A stretch of 64,000 nt of DNA. Source: Flavobacteriaceae bacterium UBA6268 (GTDB taxonomy: Bacteria > Bacteroidota > Bacteroidia > Flavobacteriales > Flavobacteriaceae). The notes under the pieces are model-generated. The model made no database searches. It was not told the DNA's origin and was given only the letters and a program-made list of their open reading frames with translations. The translations under genes were made by a program, and so were the position numbers. Positions 53,553 to 63,366 of this stretch are shown here, piece after piece. The DNA lies in contig DJVA01000065.1 of assembly GCA_002440705.1 (NCBI GenBank), positions 14,456 through 78,455 on the forward strand. The letters are read 5' to 3'. Position 1 is the stretch's first letter. Each line of letters starts with the position of its first letter.

Positions 53553-56500
53553 AAAAAGTGACAGTGTGTTTTGCAGCTGAGACCAATAGCTGGTTATTTT
53601 TAAGTTTAAAATTTTCGTTGGGAATTCTTAAGAACGCTTCTAAAACGTTGGTTTTTAAGGTTTGGGTTTCTGGATGAACCAAAATCTGAATATGGACTAC
53701 CTCCGCCACTCCCTTGATTTTGGATACAAAACCTCTTAATTGTGGAACGCTGATTCCGGTATCAATGGCAAGTTGGTCTGTCCCTGAAAGAATCCAAGGG
53801 GACAGGTATAGCTTTAGGGAATCGGAAATCAAGGCGGCCATCGCAACTGTTCCAAAACCATCTTGAAGCTTTACTTCGACTTGAATTTCAACAGGAATAA
53901 ATGAAAAGTTTGAAACCTTTACTGCGGTTCCCATGGGTGTATTCTCTGAGAAAAAATTGGCAATTTGCAGGGCATCACAATAGCTTATGGAAGGGGTAAA
54001 AGCCTCTGGAATCTTGGCACTTTCAACTGAAGGAACAACACATAGTTCCACCACATTTTCTTCGCTGTTAAACGATGCTTTGGAATAATAGACCTGATTA
54101 AAATTTTCTTTAATCATTGTGTAGTAGTCCGCTTTAGTAATGGCCCGTCCTTTATTCTTTATTCGGTTGCTAGTTCTATGATTCATAGAAGTTTTGTTCT
54201 CCAAGGCTTTCCCTCCCCATGACACAAAAGGTTGAATTACTTTTGCTATTCCCTTATTGGGCACCACAAGCCCGGTAATTGCTTGGGCCGCTATCTGGGG
54301 GACCGTTTGATCCGAATTCATAACATAGTTGGCTCGTTGCACCTGCATTCCGTTAGTAGCAAGATAGGCTACCCCTGGGTAGGAATCGGGACTGCTTAAG
54401 GTGGTAACGCAGATCCATTGATTTCCCTGAGGCATCACTAAACTGGATTCTGATAGGTTTCCCGGAAGTTCAACTTCCACCAATCCCGAGCATTGCAGTG
54501 CGCTGGTAGTATCGTTACGCACGGTCAACTGCTCCCATGAGGTTGCATTGGCATATGCATAGGAAACTTTTAAGTCGTCTAAATTGGGTATGGAAGCGGC
54601 CCATTTTTTTGCCAATTGCATAAAAAATGTCAATTGTCCTGTAGTTGGCAAATCGGCACATTGCAAGTACATGGCCCCGCCCTGTGTTGGGAAAGGAGTC
54701 CAAAGTGGCAATCCATTGGAAGGAAGGCCCTTTCCAGAGATGGGAGCAAGGGAAATATCACACTCCTTCGAGGGATCAGGAACCTTAAAAACCCTGAAAG
54801 GTGTTAGATAGAAAAAGTCTAGACCTTCCAAACTTGCAGCGTCGGTAAAATCATAGGATACTGAAGCCGAGTAGCTCGCTGTGAGCAACTTTACTTTTGG
54901 GACAAAGGGTTTTGAAGGTGGAGGCGCGATTTTGGAATAATCAGGCTTGCTAGATGATATAATCTTGGCATTGTGAATGGCCACGTCGGATACTACATAC
55001 GGATAGATGCTACTACCAAAACCCTCTGATGGATTTGTCAAAGTCATTTTCATAAATCCACTTTGCGAGTTATCGGTATACTTTAAAGGTTTATTTTGAA
55101 TGGAAACATCGGAAGGCATGGGCGCTTCGTTAGGATCAATTGGGTATGCAAAACAGCTGGAGAGTGTATTTTGACACGATTGCTGAACGGAAAACGTTTT
55201 TCCCTTTGACAAAGTTTTCACAGAACTTGTTTCGGTACTGAACAACAAAACACTCGAATCGTTGGCACTAGGTTTACAGCCTGCATCTGCTGGATAGGGT
55301 TCGTATTGCTCACTGCTTTCAGAAAACGTACCGTTGCTCTTTTTAAGCCCTGAAAAAGGAACCCAATTTCCTTGGTTCAAACATGAAAAGTCAACACTAA
55401 AGCAAACATTGTTAAAAGGCGTATTGGGAGTTTCGGGTATACTCGAAAAGAGTTTTTGAAAGAATTTGGGTATCGTACCAATGGCATTGCATAATTTTTT
55501 AATGATCATCAAATTAAAAATCCCTTTTTCGTTTTTTACAGGTTTGTTCTGATGGTCATTAGGGTCCTGTACGTAATTATTATAGGCTTGGTAGTAGTTT
55601 TGGAAGTTGGCTGGAAGTTGATCCCATGTAAAATCCAATTTTAGGGAACTGATATTTTTGCTGAAAATTTCCTGACTACCCATGATGAAATTAGCCTGAT
55701 TGCTAGGCGTAGGGCCAAAAAGCTCGAAAGGAACCTTGGTGCTCAACAAACCAAAATCGTTGTATAACTGAAAATTTTTAATAGCATCCACATCCGTTTC
55801 AATAGTTACTTTTGATAAAATCGGTGGGGAATCGATTGGGGTAAATTGCCAAAAAACCATCTTAAAAATAGGCCAATTACTTTGCATGCCTTCCTCTGCC
55901 TTTCCAAGGGGTACAATAGAGGGAATCCTTGCATCAAGAAAAAAAGTAAGGGCAACCTGATTGGCCTTAGTCTTTGAAAAAATGGGGGGATCTTGAAGAA
56001 ATTCGGTGATGGATACCCAACCACCACTAGAGCTCAAATACATTTGGGCACCATCCAAAAAACTAAGGTCTGTTTGCCCTTGGAAGTAAAAAGTAACTGT
56101 AACGGTGCGCTGTCCTTCCTGAAGGAACAAATACGGAGAAGCAAATGCAAATCCCAAAGATTCCCTCACGGCATCGGGATCGTTGCTCGCACCAAACGGC
56201 GACCACGACGGTAAGGTTTTGGCACTGCTATCCGGAATTTTGGAGGGATTGGCAACTTGTTTAAAAAACAAGGCCTGTAGCCCATTTGGATGACCAAGGT
56301 TGGATGCGCTAAGGGAGTAGGCATTTGTAATGGACCCAGGAACCAAGGACTCCTTTTTTAAAGTTTCAAATTGAATGGGTTGTTTGTTGGAATCCACTCC
56401 AGCACTGAACAGCGTACCTTCGGCTAAAAGCAAACCCTTTGAATCCTTGGAAAGTACTAGGTTGATGAACACGCGGTCGGGCACTGCCTCTTCGGGCGTT

Positions 56501-57390
56501 TGCATCAAGATATCCTGAAAATAAAAATCCAAATGCTTCTGCGCAAAGCCATTCAAAGATTCCTGCTGGTAGTGCAACAGCCTTGTAAATGTGCGCAAAA
56601 GTACGGTATCGGGAAAAGCATCTTTTCCCTTCTGAAGTACTTCAAACTCATTATTGGCGTATTGAACGACTTGTTCCAAAAAATCAAGAAGGGTTTCACA
56701 TAAATCGGAAAGGGATCCCAGGAGTTCCATCCTAGAATCCTCAACGGGCCATTCAGCAATCTTTAAAACCTCCCAAAATGGAGCGGCACTTTTAATTTTT
56801 GTCCAAAGGGGTTGCTTAAAAAGTTCCCTTATGCCATATTCGAGTGGATCTATTTCTTGCCCAAACTGTGTTTCCTCCAAGTAATCCCGCAAGGAGAAAA
56901 ACGCCCAGAGTTTTGCCCTAAACTGCTGATCGATTTCCCTAAGAACGAATTTTTTAAGGGTATAACTTTTATGGTATAATACCATGAATCTTGACCAATA
57001 TTCAAGCTTCAAAAAAAGAGCCGTCGCGGTTCCCAGGAAGGTATTGGCGATGGGCACAAAAGATGATTGGAAGTTGTTTTTCTTGTGAGGTTGATTGTTC
57101 TTTGTATCCAAAAAAAAATCCAATCCTTTGGAAGCCGCTTCAAAATTGTTTTTGAACGGATTCAAATCGGTTTTTGAAATGAAGGCCATAAGAATAGCGG
57201 GGTCTTTCAAAAGAAAGGGTTGCCAATTCCCGTCCAGCTTATTGGCTTGATTGTAAAAATTCAATACGGAGGCAAAACGGGCCATAAAGTGTAAATGATC
57301 CAGCTCGGTCCTGCCATCAATCAAATTCTGATTTGGTTCGAGATAAATCGCTTGGGATTCGTAGCTGCTATTTTGACTTAATCCGCTCAT
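53545..57390 (-). CDS. Large baseplate J-like protein (Afp11 position)
   Basis: A 1281-residue baseplate protein. The C-terminal part carries the J-family core NKGRAITKADYYTMIKENF and later VPQLRGFVSKIKGVAEV. The N-terminal 250 residues are helical and the middle is beta-rich. Together with the gp25-like and the second J-like proteins it should build the wedges around the spike. It is followed by gp12-type spacing of four bases from the gp25-like gene. It is longer than Afp11, so lineage-specific insertions are likely. Confidence 0.8.
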   Translation of the reverse strand: MSGLSQNSSYESQAIYLEPNQNLIDGRTELDHLHFMARFASVLNFYNQANKLDGNWQPFLLKDPAILMAFISKTDLNPFKNNFEAASKGLDFFLDTKNNQPHKKNNFQSSFVPIANTFLGTATALFLKLEYWSRFMVLYHKSYTLKKFVLREIDQQFRAKLWAFFSLRDYLEETQFGQEIDPLEYGIRELFKQPLWTKIKSAAPFWEVLKIAEWPVEDSRMELLGSLSDLCETLLDFLEQVVQYANNEFEVLQKGKDAFPDTVLLRTFTRLLHYQQESLNGFAQKHLDFYFQDILMQTPEEAVPDRVFINLVLSKDSKGLLLAEGTLFSAGVDSNKQPIQFETLKKESLVPGSITNAYSLSASNLGHPNGLQALFFKQVANPSKIPDSSAKTLPSWSPFGASNDPDAVRESLGFAFASPYLFLQEGQRTVTVTFYFQGQTDLSFLDGAQMYLSSSGGWVSITEFLQDPPIFSKTKANQVALTFFLDARIPSIVPLGKAEEGMQSNWPIFKMVFWQFTPIDSPPILSKVTIETDVDAIKNFQLYNDFGLLSTKVPFELFGPTPSNQANFIMGSQEIFSKNISSLKLDFTWDQLPANFQNYYQAYNNYVQDPNDHQNKPVKNEKGIFNLMIIKKLCNAIGTIPKFFQKLFSSIPETPNTPFNNVCFSVDFSCLNQGNWVPFSGLKKSNGTFSESSEQYEPYPADAGCKPSANDSSVLLFSTETSSVKTLSKGKTFSVQQSCQNTLSSCFAYPIDPNEAPMPSDVSIQNKPLKYTDNSQSGFMKMTLTNPSEGFGSSIYPYVVSDVAIHNAKIISSSKPDYSKIAPPPSKPFVPKVKLLTASYSASVSYDFTDAASLEGLDFFYLTPFRVFKVPDPSKECDISLAPISGKGLPSNGLPLWTPFPTQGGAMYLQCADLPTTGQLTFFMQLAKKWAASIPNLDDLKVSYAYANATSWEQLTVRNDTTSALQCSGLVEVELPGNLSESSLVMPQGNQWICVTTLSSPDSYPGVAYLATNGMQVQRANYVMNSDQTVPQIAAQAITGLVVPNKGIAKVIQPFVSWGGKALENKTSMNHRTSNRIKNKGRAITKADYYTMIKENFNQVYYSKASFNSEENVVELCVVPSVESAKIPEAFTPSISYCDALQIANFFSENTPMGTAVKVSNFSFIPVEIQVEVKLQDGFGTVAMAALISDSLKLYLSPWILSGTDQLAIDTGISVPQLRGFVSKIKGVAEVVHIQILVHPETQTLKTNVLEAFLRIPNENFKLKNNQLLVSAAKHTVTFYE

Positions 57391-57393
57391 TCT

Positions 57394-57822
57394 TTAATGC
57401 AAACTTGTTCCTTCTTTTAGATGAAAGGGAAACACATAATTATGTCGTGTATTGGTGTCGTTGAATAGGTAGTTGATCAAAATTTGGATCTGTCCCAATT
57501 CCATGTCTATAAAATCCACCTCCACATTCTGAACGGTAATTCTGGGTTCGTTGATCAAAAGGGCGTAGGACACTTTTTCCTTAATTTCTCCTTTTAAGGT
57601 TTCGTCCATTTTTCGGAAAAAAAATTCCTGTAAGCCCGACCCCAAACTTGGTTCTAGATAACGTTCCCCTTTTTTGGTTTGAAGGATGATCTTAATGGAC
57701 TGGTTTACATTGTCCACGTACTCCGTAAGATCCAACTGGTAGGTCCCTGCCGTAAAAGCAATTGGGAAAGACCACCCCGATCCATAAAAATGCTTTTTGT
57801 TATGTTTTCCTATTTTATCCAC
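57394..57822 (-). CDS. gp25/GPW-like baseplate wedge protein (Afp9-like)
   Basis: A 142-residue protein with the family core EYVDNVNQSIKIILQTKKGE, then RYLEPSLGSGLQEFFF, matching T4 gp25, TssE and Afp9. It connects the sheath to the baseplate wedges. The start overlaps the PAAR gene by eight bases, and the downstream J-like gene begins three bases after its stop. Confidence 0.93.
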   Translation of the reverse strand: MDKIGKHNKKHFYGSGWSFPIAFTAGTYQLDLTEYVDNVNQSIKIILQTKKGERYLEPSLGSGLQEFFFRKMDETLKGEIKEKVSYALLINEPRITVQNVEVDFIDMELGQIQILINYLFNDTNTRHNYVFPFHLKEGTSLH

Positions 57823-58114
57823 CTATCAAAACATTAAATGCTCCCGTTAGTATTTCTCCACCATGGGCGGTAGCATCTCCCATTCGGGCGGCAGGCATGC
57901 CGCCTATCAAAACCGTCGCAGATCCTTCGATGATGCTATCGGGAGGCCCCACGCAAACCAAGCTATCTCCTACCCTTGCAGCAGGAAGCTTTTCGATAAG
58001 CACTGTTGGTTCCCCGGGTCCAATAATTGGGCCTCCCACATGCGGAATGGGAGGAACTGCCGGTGTTTGCATCGGGCATTCGTGAAAATCCGTTAATCGT
58101 GCTGCTGGTGGCAT
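57815..58114 (-). CDS. PAAR-repeat spike tip (Afp10-like)
   Basis: A 99-residue protein with three PAAR-type repeats: MPPAARLTD at the start, KLPAARVGDSLVCVG in the middle, and GGMPAARMGDATAHGG near the end. The His and Cys residues (HECPM, PHVGG, VCVG, AHGG) probably bind a metal at the tip. PAAR proteins sharpen the spike and can carry effectors; no extension is present here. Confidence 0.95.
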   Translation of the reverse strand: MPPAARLTDFHECPMQTPAVPPIPHVGGPIIGPGEPTVLIEKLPAARVGDSLVCVGPPDSIIEGSATVLIGGMPAARMGDATAHGGEILTGAFNVLIGG

Positions 58115-58121
58115 CTTTTCA

Positions 58122-59921
58122 TTAATTTATCATGACCATGGCACCCTTCAGGGTCAATTCACCTCCTCCTTGAACACTTGCCGAGGCACTGCCTTCGGCC
58201 GAATATTCGACTTCGGCAGATTCCTTGATGTTCATTCCGTTAATGGTTATATCGCCTGCACTTGATGCAATTGAAACCCCCTGGGTTCCCTTAAGGTTTA
58301 GGTTTTGGTCCGCTTCAACCGTTATGTCTTTTGGACTTTTGATAACAATCCCATCACTGGAAAGCACAATGCTGTTTTCATTTTGATCCTGTATGGTAAT
58401 TTTTTGATCCTTATCGCTTAAAACAATCGTATTTTTTTGAGGCGTAAGGATGGTGAAAATTTTATTTTCGTCATCAAAAGTCATTTGAATCCCCGATTTG
58501 GAAACAATGGCCTTGATCGTATTTTTTTCGTTAGGCTCTAGGTCTTGGTAGGGTTTCAACTTGTCACTACTATAAAGGCTTCCCAGAATAATTGGATACC
58601 TAGGGTCTTCATTAAGAAATCCTACTACGACTTCGTCCCCCACTTCTGGCAAAAAAAATGCCCCCGCATTGCTCGTGGCGTAGAAAGTGCCCAAACGTGC
58701 CCATAAACCTTCTCCAGAGGTTCCCAGAAAAGGGACATCTACCAAAATACGGTACTGTGCATCGGGGTCTTCGTACATTTTTTTTACCGTGGCGGTAAAC
58801 AGGCCTTGAATTCCGGGTAGTAGTGCAGCAGCCGGGGGCGCCATGATGTCCGGTGCTTCCGTAAACCACTGTGGGGAAAGTCCAAAAGTTACTTCCGTAA
58901 TCCAGTTTCCATCGGAAATATCGTGAAAGACCCCAGATACAAAATGGCTCCCGTTGAAGCGATCGCCCAAACCACTTAGGGCAATGTAGTTTCCAAGGGT
59001 CACCAAAGAATTTCCCTGACACTTAACTTCTCCCCTAATTTTTGAGAATTCACTCTTAATCATCTGTGCCTTGCTCCAGCCGTTCAATGCAGCTTGATCC
59101 AAAGCCGCGGATGATTGTAGCTGAAAGGTTTCCAAGCCAATGACTTTGGAGAGGCTATCAGAAGAGAGGTTGCCCGCACCAGCTAGGGTATTGGAAGCTT
59201 CTCCCGAAATGACCTCCTGGGTGGCATAATCCCAAGCACTTGCCTTAACGTTCCCCAATTGATAAACCGCATTTAGATCGCCATTGAATTCAAGGATGTC
59301 CGTCCCATATTCCAAATTCAAAACCGGATCGGTGTTCGCAGTGGGATCAATAACGGCAATAGTACCGTTAACGTTTGAAACCACCAGACTGTTGGCTTCA
59401 GCCCTCGAAAGAATGAAATCCCAATCGCCTGTATAATATTGCACCAGTTGTGGGATTTGATTGGATGTTGTAACAACCGAAGCCTTGATGCCAGAATAGT
59501 TGCCCAAAATCGTTGAAATAACATCGCTATCGGTTTTATTGGTAAACATGGCGCTTTTTCGTCCAACAGTCGTAGCAATGGCTTGATCCCTGCACCATAC
59601 CTCCAACACAGAACCCTCCGTTGGATTGGTTCTAATGTTTTGATTTACGATAATTCCACTGAAAAGTAATTTATTCTGCGATTGGTATCCTCCATAGATG
59701 GTAATCGTGTTACCGGGTTTAAAAGTGTTGGAAGAACTTACCTGAAAAGTACCGGTAGCTGCATCCCCATCCAGTACCACCACCCTTGCGTTGGCTACCC
59801 TGTTGATGGAAAAGTCGATTTCGATAGACAACACCGAGATGCTGTCTGAAATGGAATTCCCAGATACCTTTACTTCAAAAGATACCAGATCGGTTTTCTG
59901 TATGGAAGGATTTGTGGCCAT
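58122..59921 (-). CDS. VgrG-like central spike/hub (Afp8-like)
   Basis: A 599-residue fusion of gp27-like hub and gp5-like spike. Residues about 10-370 form the gpD/gp27-type hub (KPGNTITIYGG, LEVWCRDQA). Residues about 375-465 form the OB fold (LWARLGTFYATSNAGAFFLPEVGDEVVVGFL). The rest is a repetitive beta-prism (DQKITIQDQNENSIVLSSDG, then ITVEADQNLNLKGTQGVSI). It forms the trimeric tip topped by the PAAR protein encoded seven bases downstream. It shares one base with the LysM gene upstream (TGATG). Confidence 0.94.
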   Translation of the reverse strand: MATNPSIQKTDLVSFEVKVSGNSISDSISVLSIEIDFSINRVANARVVVLDGDAATGTFQVSSSNTFKPGNTITIYGGYQSQNKLLFSGIIVNQNIRTNPTEGSVLEVWCRDQAIATTVGRKSAMFTNKTDSDVISTILGNYSGIKASVVTTSNQIPQLVQYYTGDWDFILSRAEANSLVVSNVNGTIAVIDPTANTDPVLNLEYGTDILEFNGDLNAVYQLGNVKASAWDYATQEVISGEASNTLAGAGNLSSDSLSKVIGLETFQLQSSAALDQAALNGWSKAQMIKSEFSKIRGEVKCQGNSLVTLGNYIALSGLGDRFNGSHFVSGVFHDISDGNWITEVTFGLSPQWFTEAPDIMAPPAAALLPGIQGLFTATVKKMYEDPDAQYRILVDVPFLGTSGEGLWARLGTFYATSNAGAFFLPEVGDEVVVGFLNEDPRYPIILGSLYSSDKLKPYQDLEPNEKNTIKAIVSKSGIQMTFDDENKIFTILTPQKNTIVLSDKDQKITIQDQNENSIVLSSDGIVIKSPKDITVEADQNLNLKGTQGVSIASSAGDITINGMNIKESAEVEYSAEGSASASVQGGGELTLKGAMVMIN

Positions 59922-60598
59922 TATGAAATAGGAATTAGGGGTGGAAATATAAGCTGTGTGCCTCCCTTAAGATGCCTGAACTTATTCAGACCATTGAATT
60001 TGGCCACTTGCACATAATACGTTTCATCGTCCCAAATTCGCTTGCACAATTGGGGCAAACTTTCGCCATCCGCCACGTTTACAAGATGGGACACATCTGG
60101 TGATTCCTTCTGATCCAACTTCTCCAAGGTGCTTGGGGAAATATACTGGCTGAACCCAAGGGATACCTTAGCCCTAAGCGGACTTCCATCGGGACGGAAA
60201 TACGTATAAGAGATATCCATGGAAACCAATACGCCTTTGAAAAGCATGTTCTTGCCCCACTGAATTTTCACAAAATTGGGACGGTGTATTTTGCCTTGGT
60301 AGGTATACACGATGTTTTCCAAAGCTTCGATCTCGGCACTCATGTCCGTTCTTTTGTTGTTCACCAAACCCGTACAATCGATAACAATCTCAAAATTGAG
60401 CTTATCGCTTGGGGTACTCTTGTATTTCTGTGATGGAGCGCTGGTATCAGGAGCCTGTTTATCGTTGTATTCGACGCTGCGCTGCCACTTGATTGATTCC
60501 GGGTTCATCATAACTACATAAGGCTTCCCTTTGAAAGGAACCTGAAATTCCTCATCAGAGTAGCCTGTAATCCGCATTAATTGGAGTCCTGAACCCAT
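59921..60598 (-). CDS. LysM-containing hub adaptor (Afp7-like)
   Basis: A 225-residue protein. The N-terminal part (VVMMNPESIKWQRSVEYND and IQWGKNMLFKGVLVSMDISY) matches the gp53/Afp7-type adaptor, and the C terminus (about 175-222) is a LysM-like fold (VADGESLPQLCKRIW, then LKGGTQLIFPP). In eCIS particles this protein sits between tube and hub. It is translated in line with the small DUF5908-like gene upstream and the VgrG-like gene downstream. Confidence 0.9.
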   Translation of the reverse strand: MGSGLQLMRITGYSDEEFQVPFKGKPYVVMMNPESIKWQRSVEYNDKQAPDTSAPSQKYKSTPSDKLNFEIVIDCTGLVNNKRTDMSAEIEALENIVYTYQGKIHRPNFVKIQWGKNMLFKGVLVSMDISYTYFRPDGSPLRAKVSLGFSQYISPSTLEKLDQKESPDVSHLVNVADGESLPQLCKRIWDDETYYVQVAKFNGLNKFRHLKGGTQLIFPPLIPIS

Positions 60599-60606
60599 GG
60601 TAATTA

Positions 60607-60777
60607 CTATCTAGTTTGCTTTTTTCTTCGTTTTTCTTGGATCAACATTTTTTTACATTCAAACAGCAGCACATTCCGAAACCGCTCCAGTTCGCGATGG
60701 AGCTCTTGGGAAGAAGGCGTTGAGCCCTCGGGCCGTACTTCGGTTTTTATAATGATTTCCCTAATCTCTACCGGCAT
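60607..60777 (-). CDS. Small DUF5908-like eCIS protein
   Basis: A 56-residue ORF beginning MPVEIREIIIKTEVRPEG and ending in a basic helix (QEKRRKKQTR). The start MPVEIRE-I-I-I-K fits the short DUF5908 family found at this place in eCIS loci of Bacteroidota. Its ATG shares one base with the tube stop (TGATG) and its stop lies eight bases before the LysM gene, so it is translated within the operon. The role is unknown; it may correspond to Afp6 in position. Confidence 0.75.
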   Translation of the reverse strand: MPVEIREIIIKTEVRPEGSTPSSQELHRELERFRNVLLFECKKMLIQEKRRKKQTR

Positions 60778-61256
60778 CAAGTGAATAAATTAGCAATGGA
60801 TGCGCCCGAAACTTCCTGGGCGATTTCAAAATAGGTGTACGCCAACTCTATGGTCTCTATAGCTAGGGCATTTTCATTCGACTTTAAGTCGGATACCGAA
60901 TATTTCACCGGATATGCATTGTAAAAAGTCCAGCTCACCAATACCATCCCTTCTTCGTCCAAAAGGCTTACCGAAACATCGTGTGCCGTAATGGGATTGG
61001 CCAGTCCTTCATCAATGGTACTGGAACACCAATCGATGAGCTCGGATCCTTCAGGAATTATGGCGCGTTTCAGCACCAGGTTTTGGCCACTGGCTGTTGT
61101 GGGAAGTCGGTATTTGAACCGATTCTCCCCACCACAGACTACCTCTTCAACAGAAAGTTCCTTCGATATGCCGGAAACTTCCTGAAAAGCAGCATCCTCT
61201 CCCTTGAAGGAAAGTTTAAAATAAAAGCTTACCGGGTATTTACTTTGCAGATCCAT
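60777..61256 (-). CDS. Second tail tube protein (Afp5-like)
   Basis: A 159-residue tube protein of the gp19 family: FYFKLSFKGEDAAFQEVSGI at the start, then KRAIIPEGSELIDWC and SLLDEEGMVLVSWTFYNAYP. In Afp, a second tube-like protein joins the tube to the hub; its place directly before the LysM adaptor fits that role. Its start lies 17 bases inside the end of the first tube gene. Confidence 0.92.
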   Translation of the reverse strand: MDLQSKYPVSFYFKLSFKGEDAAFQEVSGISKELSVEEVVCGGENRFKYRLPTTASGQNLVLKRAIIPEGSELIDWCSSTIDEGLANPITAHDVSVSLLDEEGMVLVSWTFYNAYPVKYSVSDLKSNENALAIETIELAYTYFEIAQEVSGASIANLFT

Positions 61257-61713
61257 TCGTTATAACGAGCTGTTCGTGGGCAATTTCCAATGTATCGACC
61301 GCAACTTCGTTCCCATCCGATTTTAAATCGGTACTGGTTATTTTGGTAGGCCAAGCATTGTTCAATTGCCACTGCATGGTGACATTCCCCTTCTCATCCA
61401 ATAACTTGATGAGTACGGTTCTTCGCTTAATGGTGTTCATGGAAATTTGTTGATGCCAATCCCAAAAGGTGTTGTCATTTACAAAAACCCCACGTTTCAT
61501 GGTAATGTTACCGTATTTTACAATTCCGGGCATCTTTTCCGTCGAGAACAATTTACTGTTGCTTTTGCGGTACTCAATGATCTGGTTTTCTACGTCCATT
61601 CCGGAAACTTCTTGAAAGGCCACTCCTTTAAGTTCGGTCCCGAGATCTACTTCGAAACGGAATTTCGGCATGGGCCACGTTGCGCCTTCTACGCTACCGT
61701 CATCTGTTGCCAT
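61240..61713 (-). CDS. Main tail tube protein (Afp1-like)
   Basis: A 157-residue gp19/Hcp-like tube subunit: FRFEVDLGTELKGVAFQEV, then MKRGVFVNDNTFWDWH, LIKLLDEKGNVTMQWQLNNA and AVDTLEIAHEQL. It stacks as hexamers to form the inner tube that carries cargo. It directly follows the sheath gene, as in other eCIS loci with one sheath gene. Confidence 0.94.
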   Translation of the reverse strand: MATDDGSVEGATWPMPKFRFEVDLGTELKGVAFQEVSGMDVENQIIEYRKSNSKLFSTEKMPGIVKYGNITMKRGVFVNDNTFWDWHQQISMNTIKRRTVLIKLLDEKGNVTMQWQLNNAWPTKITSTDLKSDGNEVAVDTLEIAHEQLVITNGSAK

Positions 61714-61750
61714 AATGTGCTAATTTTAAGTTTATTGGTTACTATATTTT

Positions 61751-63331
61751 TTAACTTGATGTTGCCATCTGTTGTTCGAAGGTAATTATGATGAACTCGG
61801 CAGGGTGCACCACGGCTACCTTAACCGAAACTCGCATGAAGCCCAAAAGCAGGTCTTCCGCAGTCATCGTGGAACCCAAACCACATTCTACCGAAAAGGC
61901 ATCGGCCGGCGTCGCTCCCTGTAAACCTCCTTGCTTCCATACCGAAGTCAAAAAACTACCGATCATGGCTTTTACGCCTTCCCATGTATTTTTGACATTG
62001 GGTGCAAAAACATAAGCCTGCGCTGCAAGTTTGCAAGAAACCTCCAAAAAGATGAGCGTCCTGCGAACGGGAAGGTATTTCCAGTCCAAGCTATTGCCAT
62101 CCAACGTGCGAGCACCCCATACCAGAATTCCCAAACCGTTGAAAGACCGTATGGCATTGATGGATTTCCCTGAAACAGGATCCATGTTCAATCCGCCTTG
62201 TTGGGATTCTGAAAGGCGGATGGGCAAACTTGCCGCACCTACAATCGAAGTATTGGCCGGTGCCACCCAAACCCCTTGTTCGTTGTCCGTTACTGTAATC
62301 ACCCCGGCCATGGCCCCACTAGGGGGTAACGTATTGGCATCGGATAACACATGGTTAACGATGGTAGAATAGGTTTTGCTCGCATTCGTAAGAGCGTTGT
62401 TGAGTTGGGTAACCGTTAGGTCAGTACTTCCAGGATTTTCGATCGTATTTAGAATGGTTGCCACACTCTGATTGGGCGCCGAAGGTGGATTTAAAATGGG
62501 TGCCAATTGCTTAACATCGCCGCCAAATAAATTGGTATAATCGATGTCTGTGTTCTGCATAATGGTAGTGCCGATAAAGGGATAATAGGCTGTACCAAAA
62601 TTGAGCCCTTGTGAACCAGTGCCATTGCGGAAATTTTCGATATCGTTCATGAACATGATGGGGTCTGGGTCACGGCCTCCTATGACGTCAAAAATGCTCA
62701 CTGCAGTACCCATCTCCATATTCTGCAACAACATGGATTGCATCAAAGTGGCATTGTTTTCCAAAGAAAGCAGGGTTGCCTCCGGACAAATGTACATGGT
62801 AGGCTCCTCTTCGTTTTTAAGGAGGGCAACGCCACCCATCAAATCGTCCAATTCCACATTTGGGTTTACGATTTGATCTCCGGGGGTCATCGGATTCTTT
62901 GAGGGTGCCCCGTAGGTACCCACTGAAACGATGTAGGCATCACCTCCACCATTTTCATAAAATAGCCGTATGCTGTTGTACATGTAATAGATGGTGTTGG
63001 GATCTGGCACAATGGAATAGTAATCCCCTGCTATTTGCAAATAATCTCCCTTATCTGGGCGGCTTTTTTGTTTCACCAAATAGTACTCGGGGCTATATTG
63101 TTTGGCTGGACTGGCAGGTGCCGGTGGGTTTGGATAACAGAAAATAGCTTGAAAGTCGGCAAATGTGGAAATCTTGGTCGGCACATTTGTGTACGATTTC
63201 CCTTCGTACATAGCTTGTGGTGTATATCCTATAAATGCCGGAACTGCAGTTGCTACTGGAACTACCGAGTTTGGAAAGGCATTTACCTCGTTGATATAGA
63301 CCCCTGGAGATTTGATCATTAATTCATTCAT
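61751..63331 (-). CDS. Contractile sheath protein (Afp2/3-like)
   Basis: A 526-residue sheath subunit. The N terminus is IKSPGVYINEVNAFPNSVV, with FIGYTPQA following. The C-terminal half contains the conserved region GLGILVWGARTLDGN, KYLPVRRTLIFLE, ECGLGSTMTAEDLL and VHPAEFIIITFEQQ. Contraction of the sheath drives the tube outward. Only one sheath gene lies in the window; others may lie beyond the right edge. Confidence 0.96.
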   Translation of the reverse strand: MNELMIKSPGVYINEVNAFPNSVVPVATAVPAFIGYTPQAMYEGKSYTNVPTKISTFADFQAIFCYPNPPAPASPAKQYSPEYYLVKQKSRPDKGDYLQIAGDYYSIVPDPNTIYYMYNSIRLFYENGGGDAYIVSVGTYGAPSKNPMTPGDQIVNPNVELDDLMGGVALLKNEEEPTMYICPEATLLSLENNATLMQSMLLQNMEMGTAVSIFDVIGGRDPDPIMFMNDIENFRNGTGSQGLNFGTAYYPFIGTTIMQNTDIDYTNLFGGDVKQLAPILNPPSAPNQSVATILNTIENPGSTDLTVTQLNNALTNASKTYSTIVNHVLSDANTLPPSGAMAGVITVTDNEQGVWVAPANTSIVGAASLPIRLSESQQGGLNMDPVSGKSINAIRSFNGLGILVWGARTLDGNSLDWKYLPVRRTLIFLEVSCKLAAQAYVFAPNVKNTWEGVKAMIGSFLTSVWKQGGLQGATPADAFSVECGLGSTMTAEDLLLGFMRVSVKVAVVHPAEFIIITFEQQMATSS

Positions 63332-63366
63332 AAACTTTATTTTTTAGATACTAAAGGGTTAATTAG

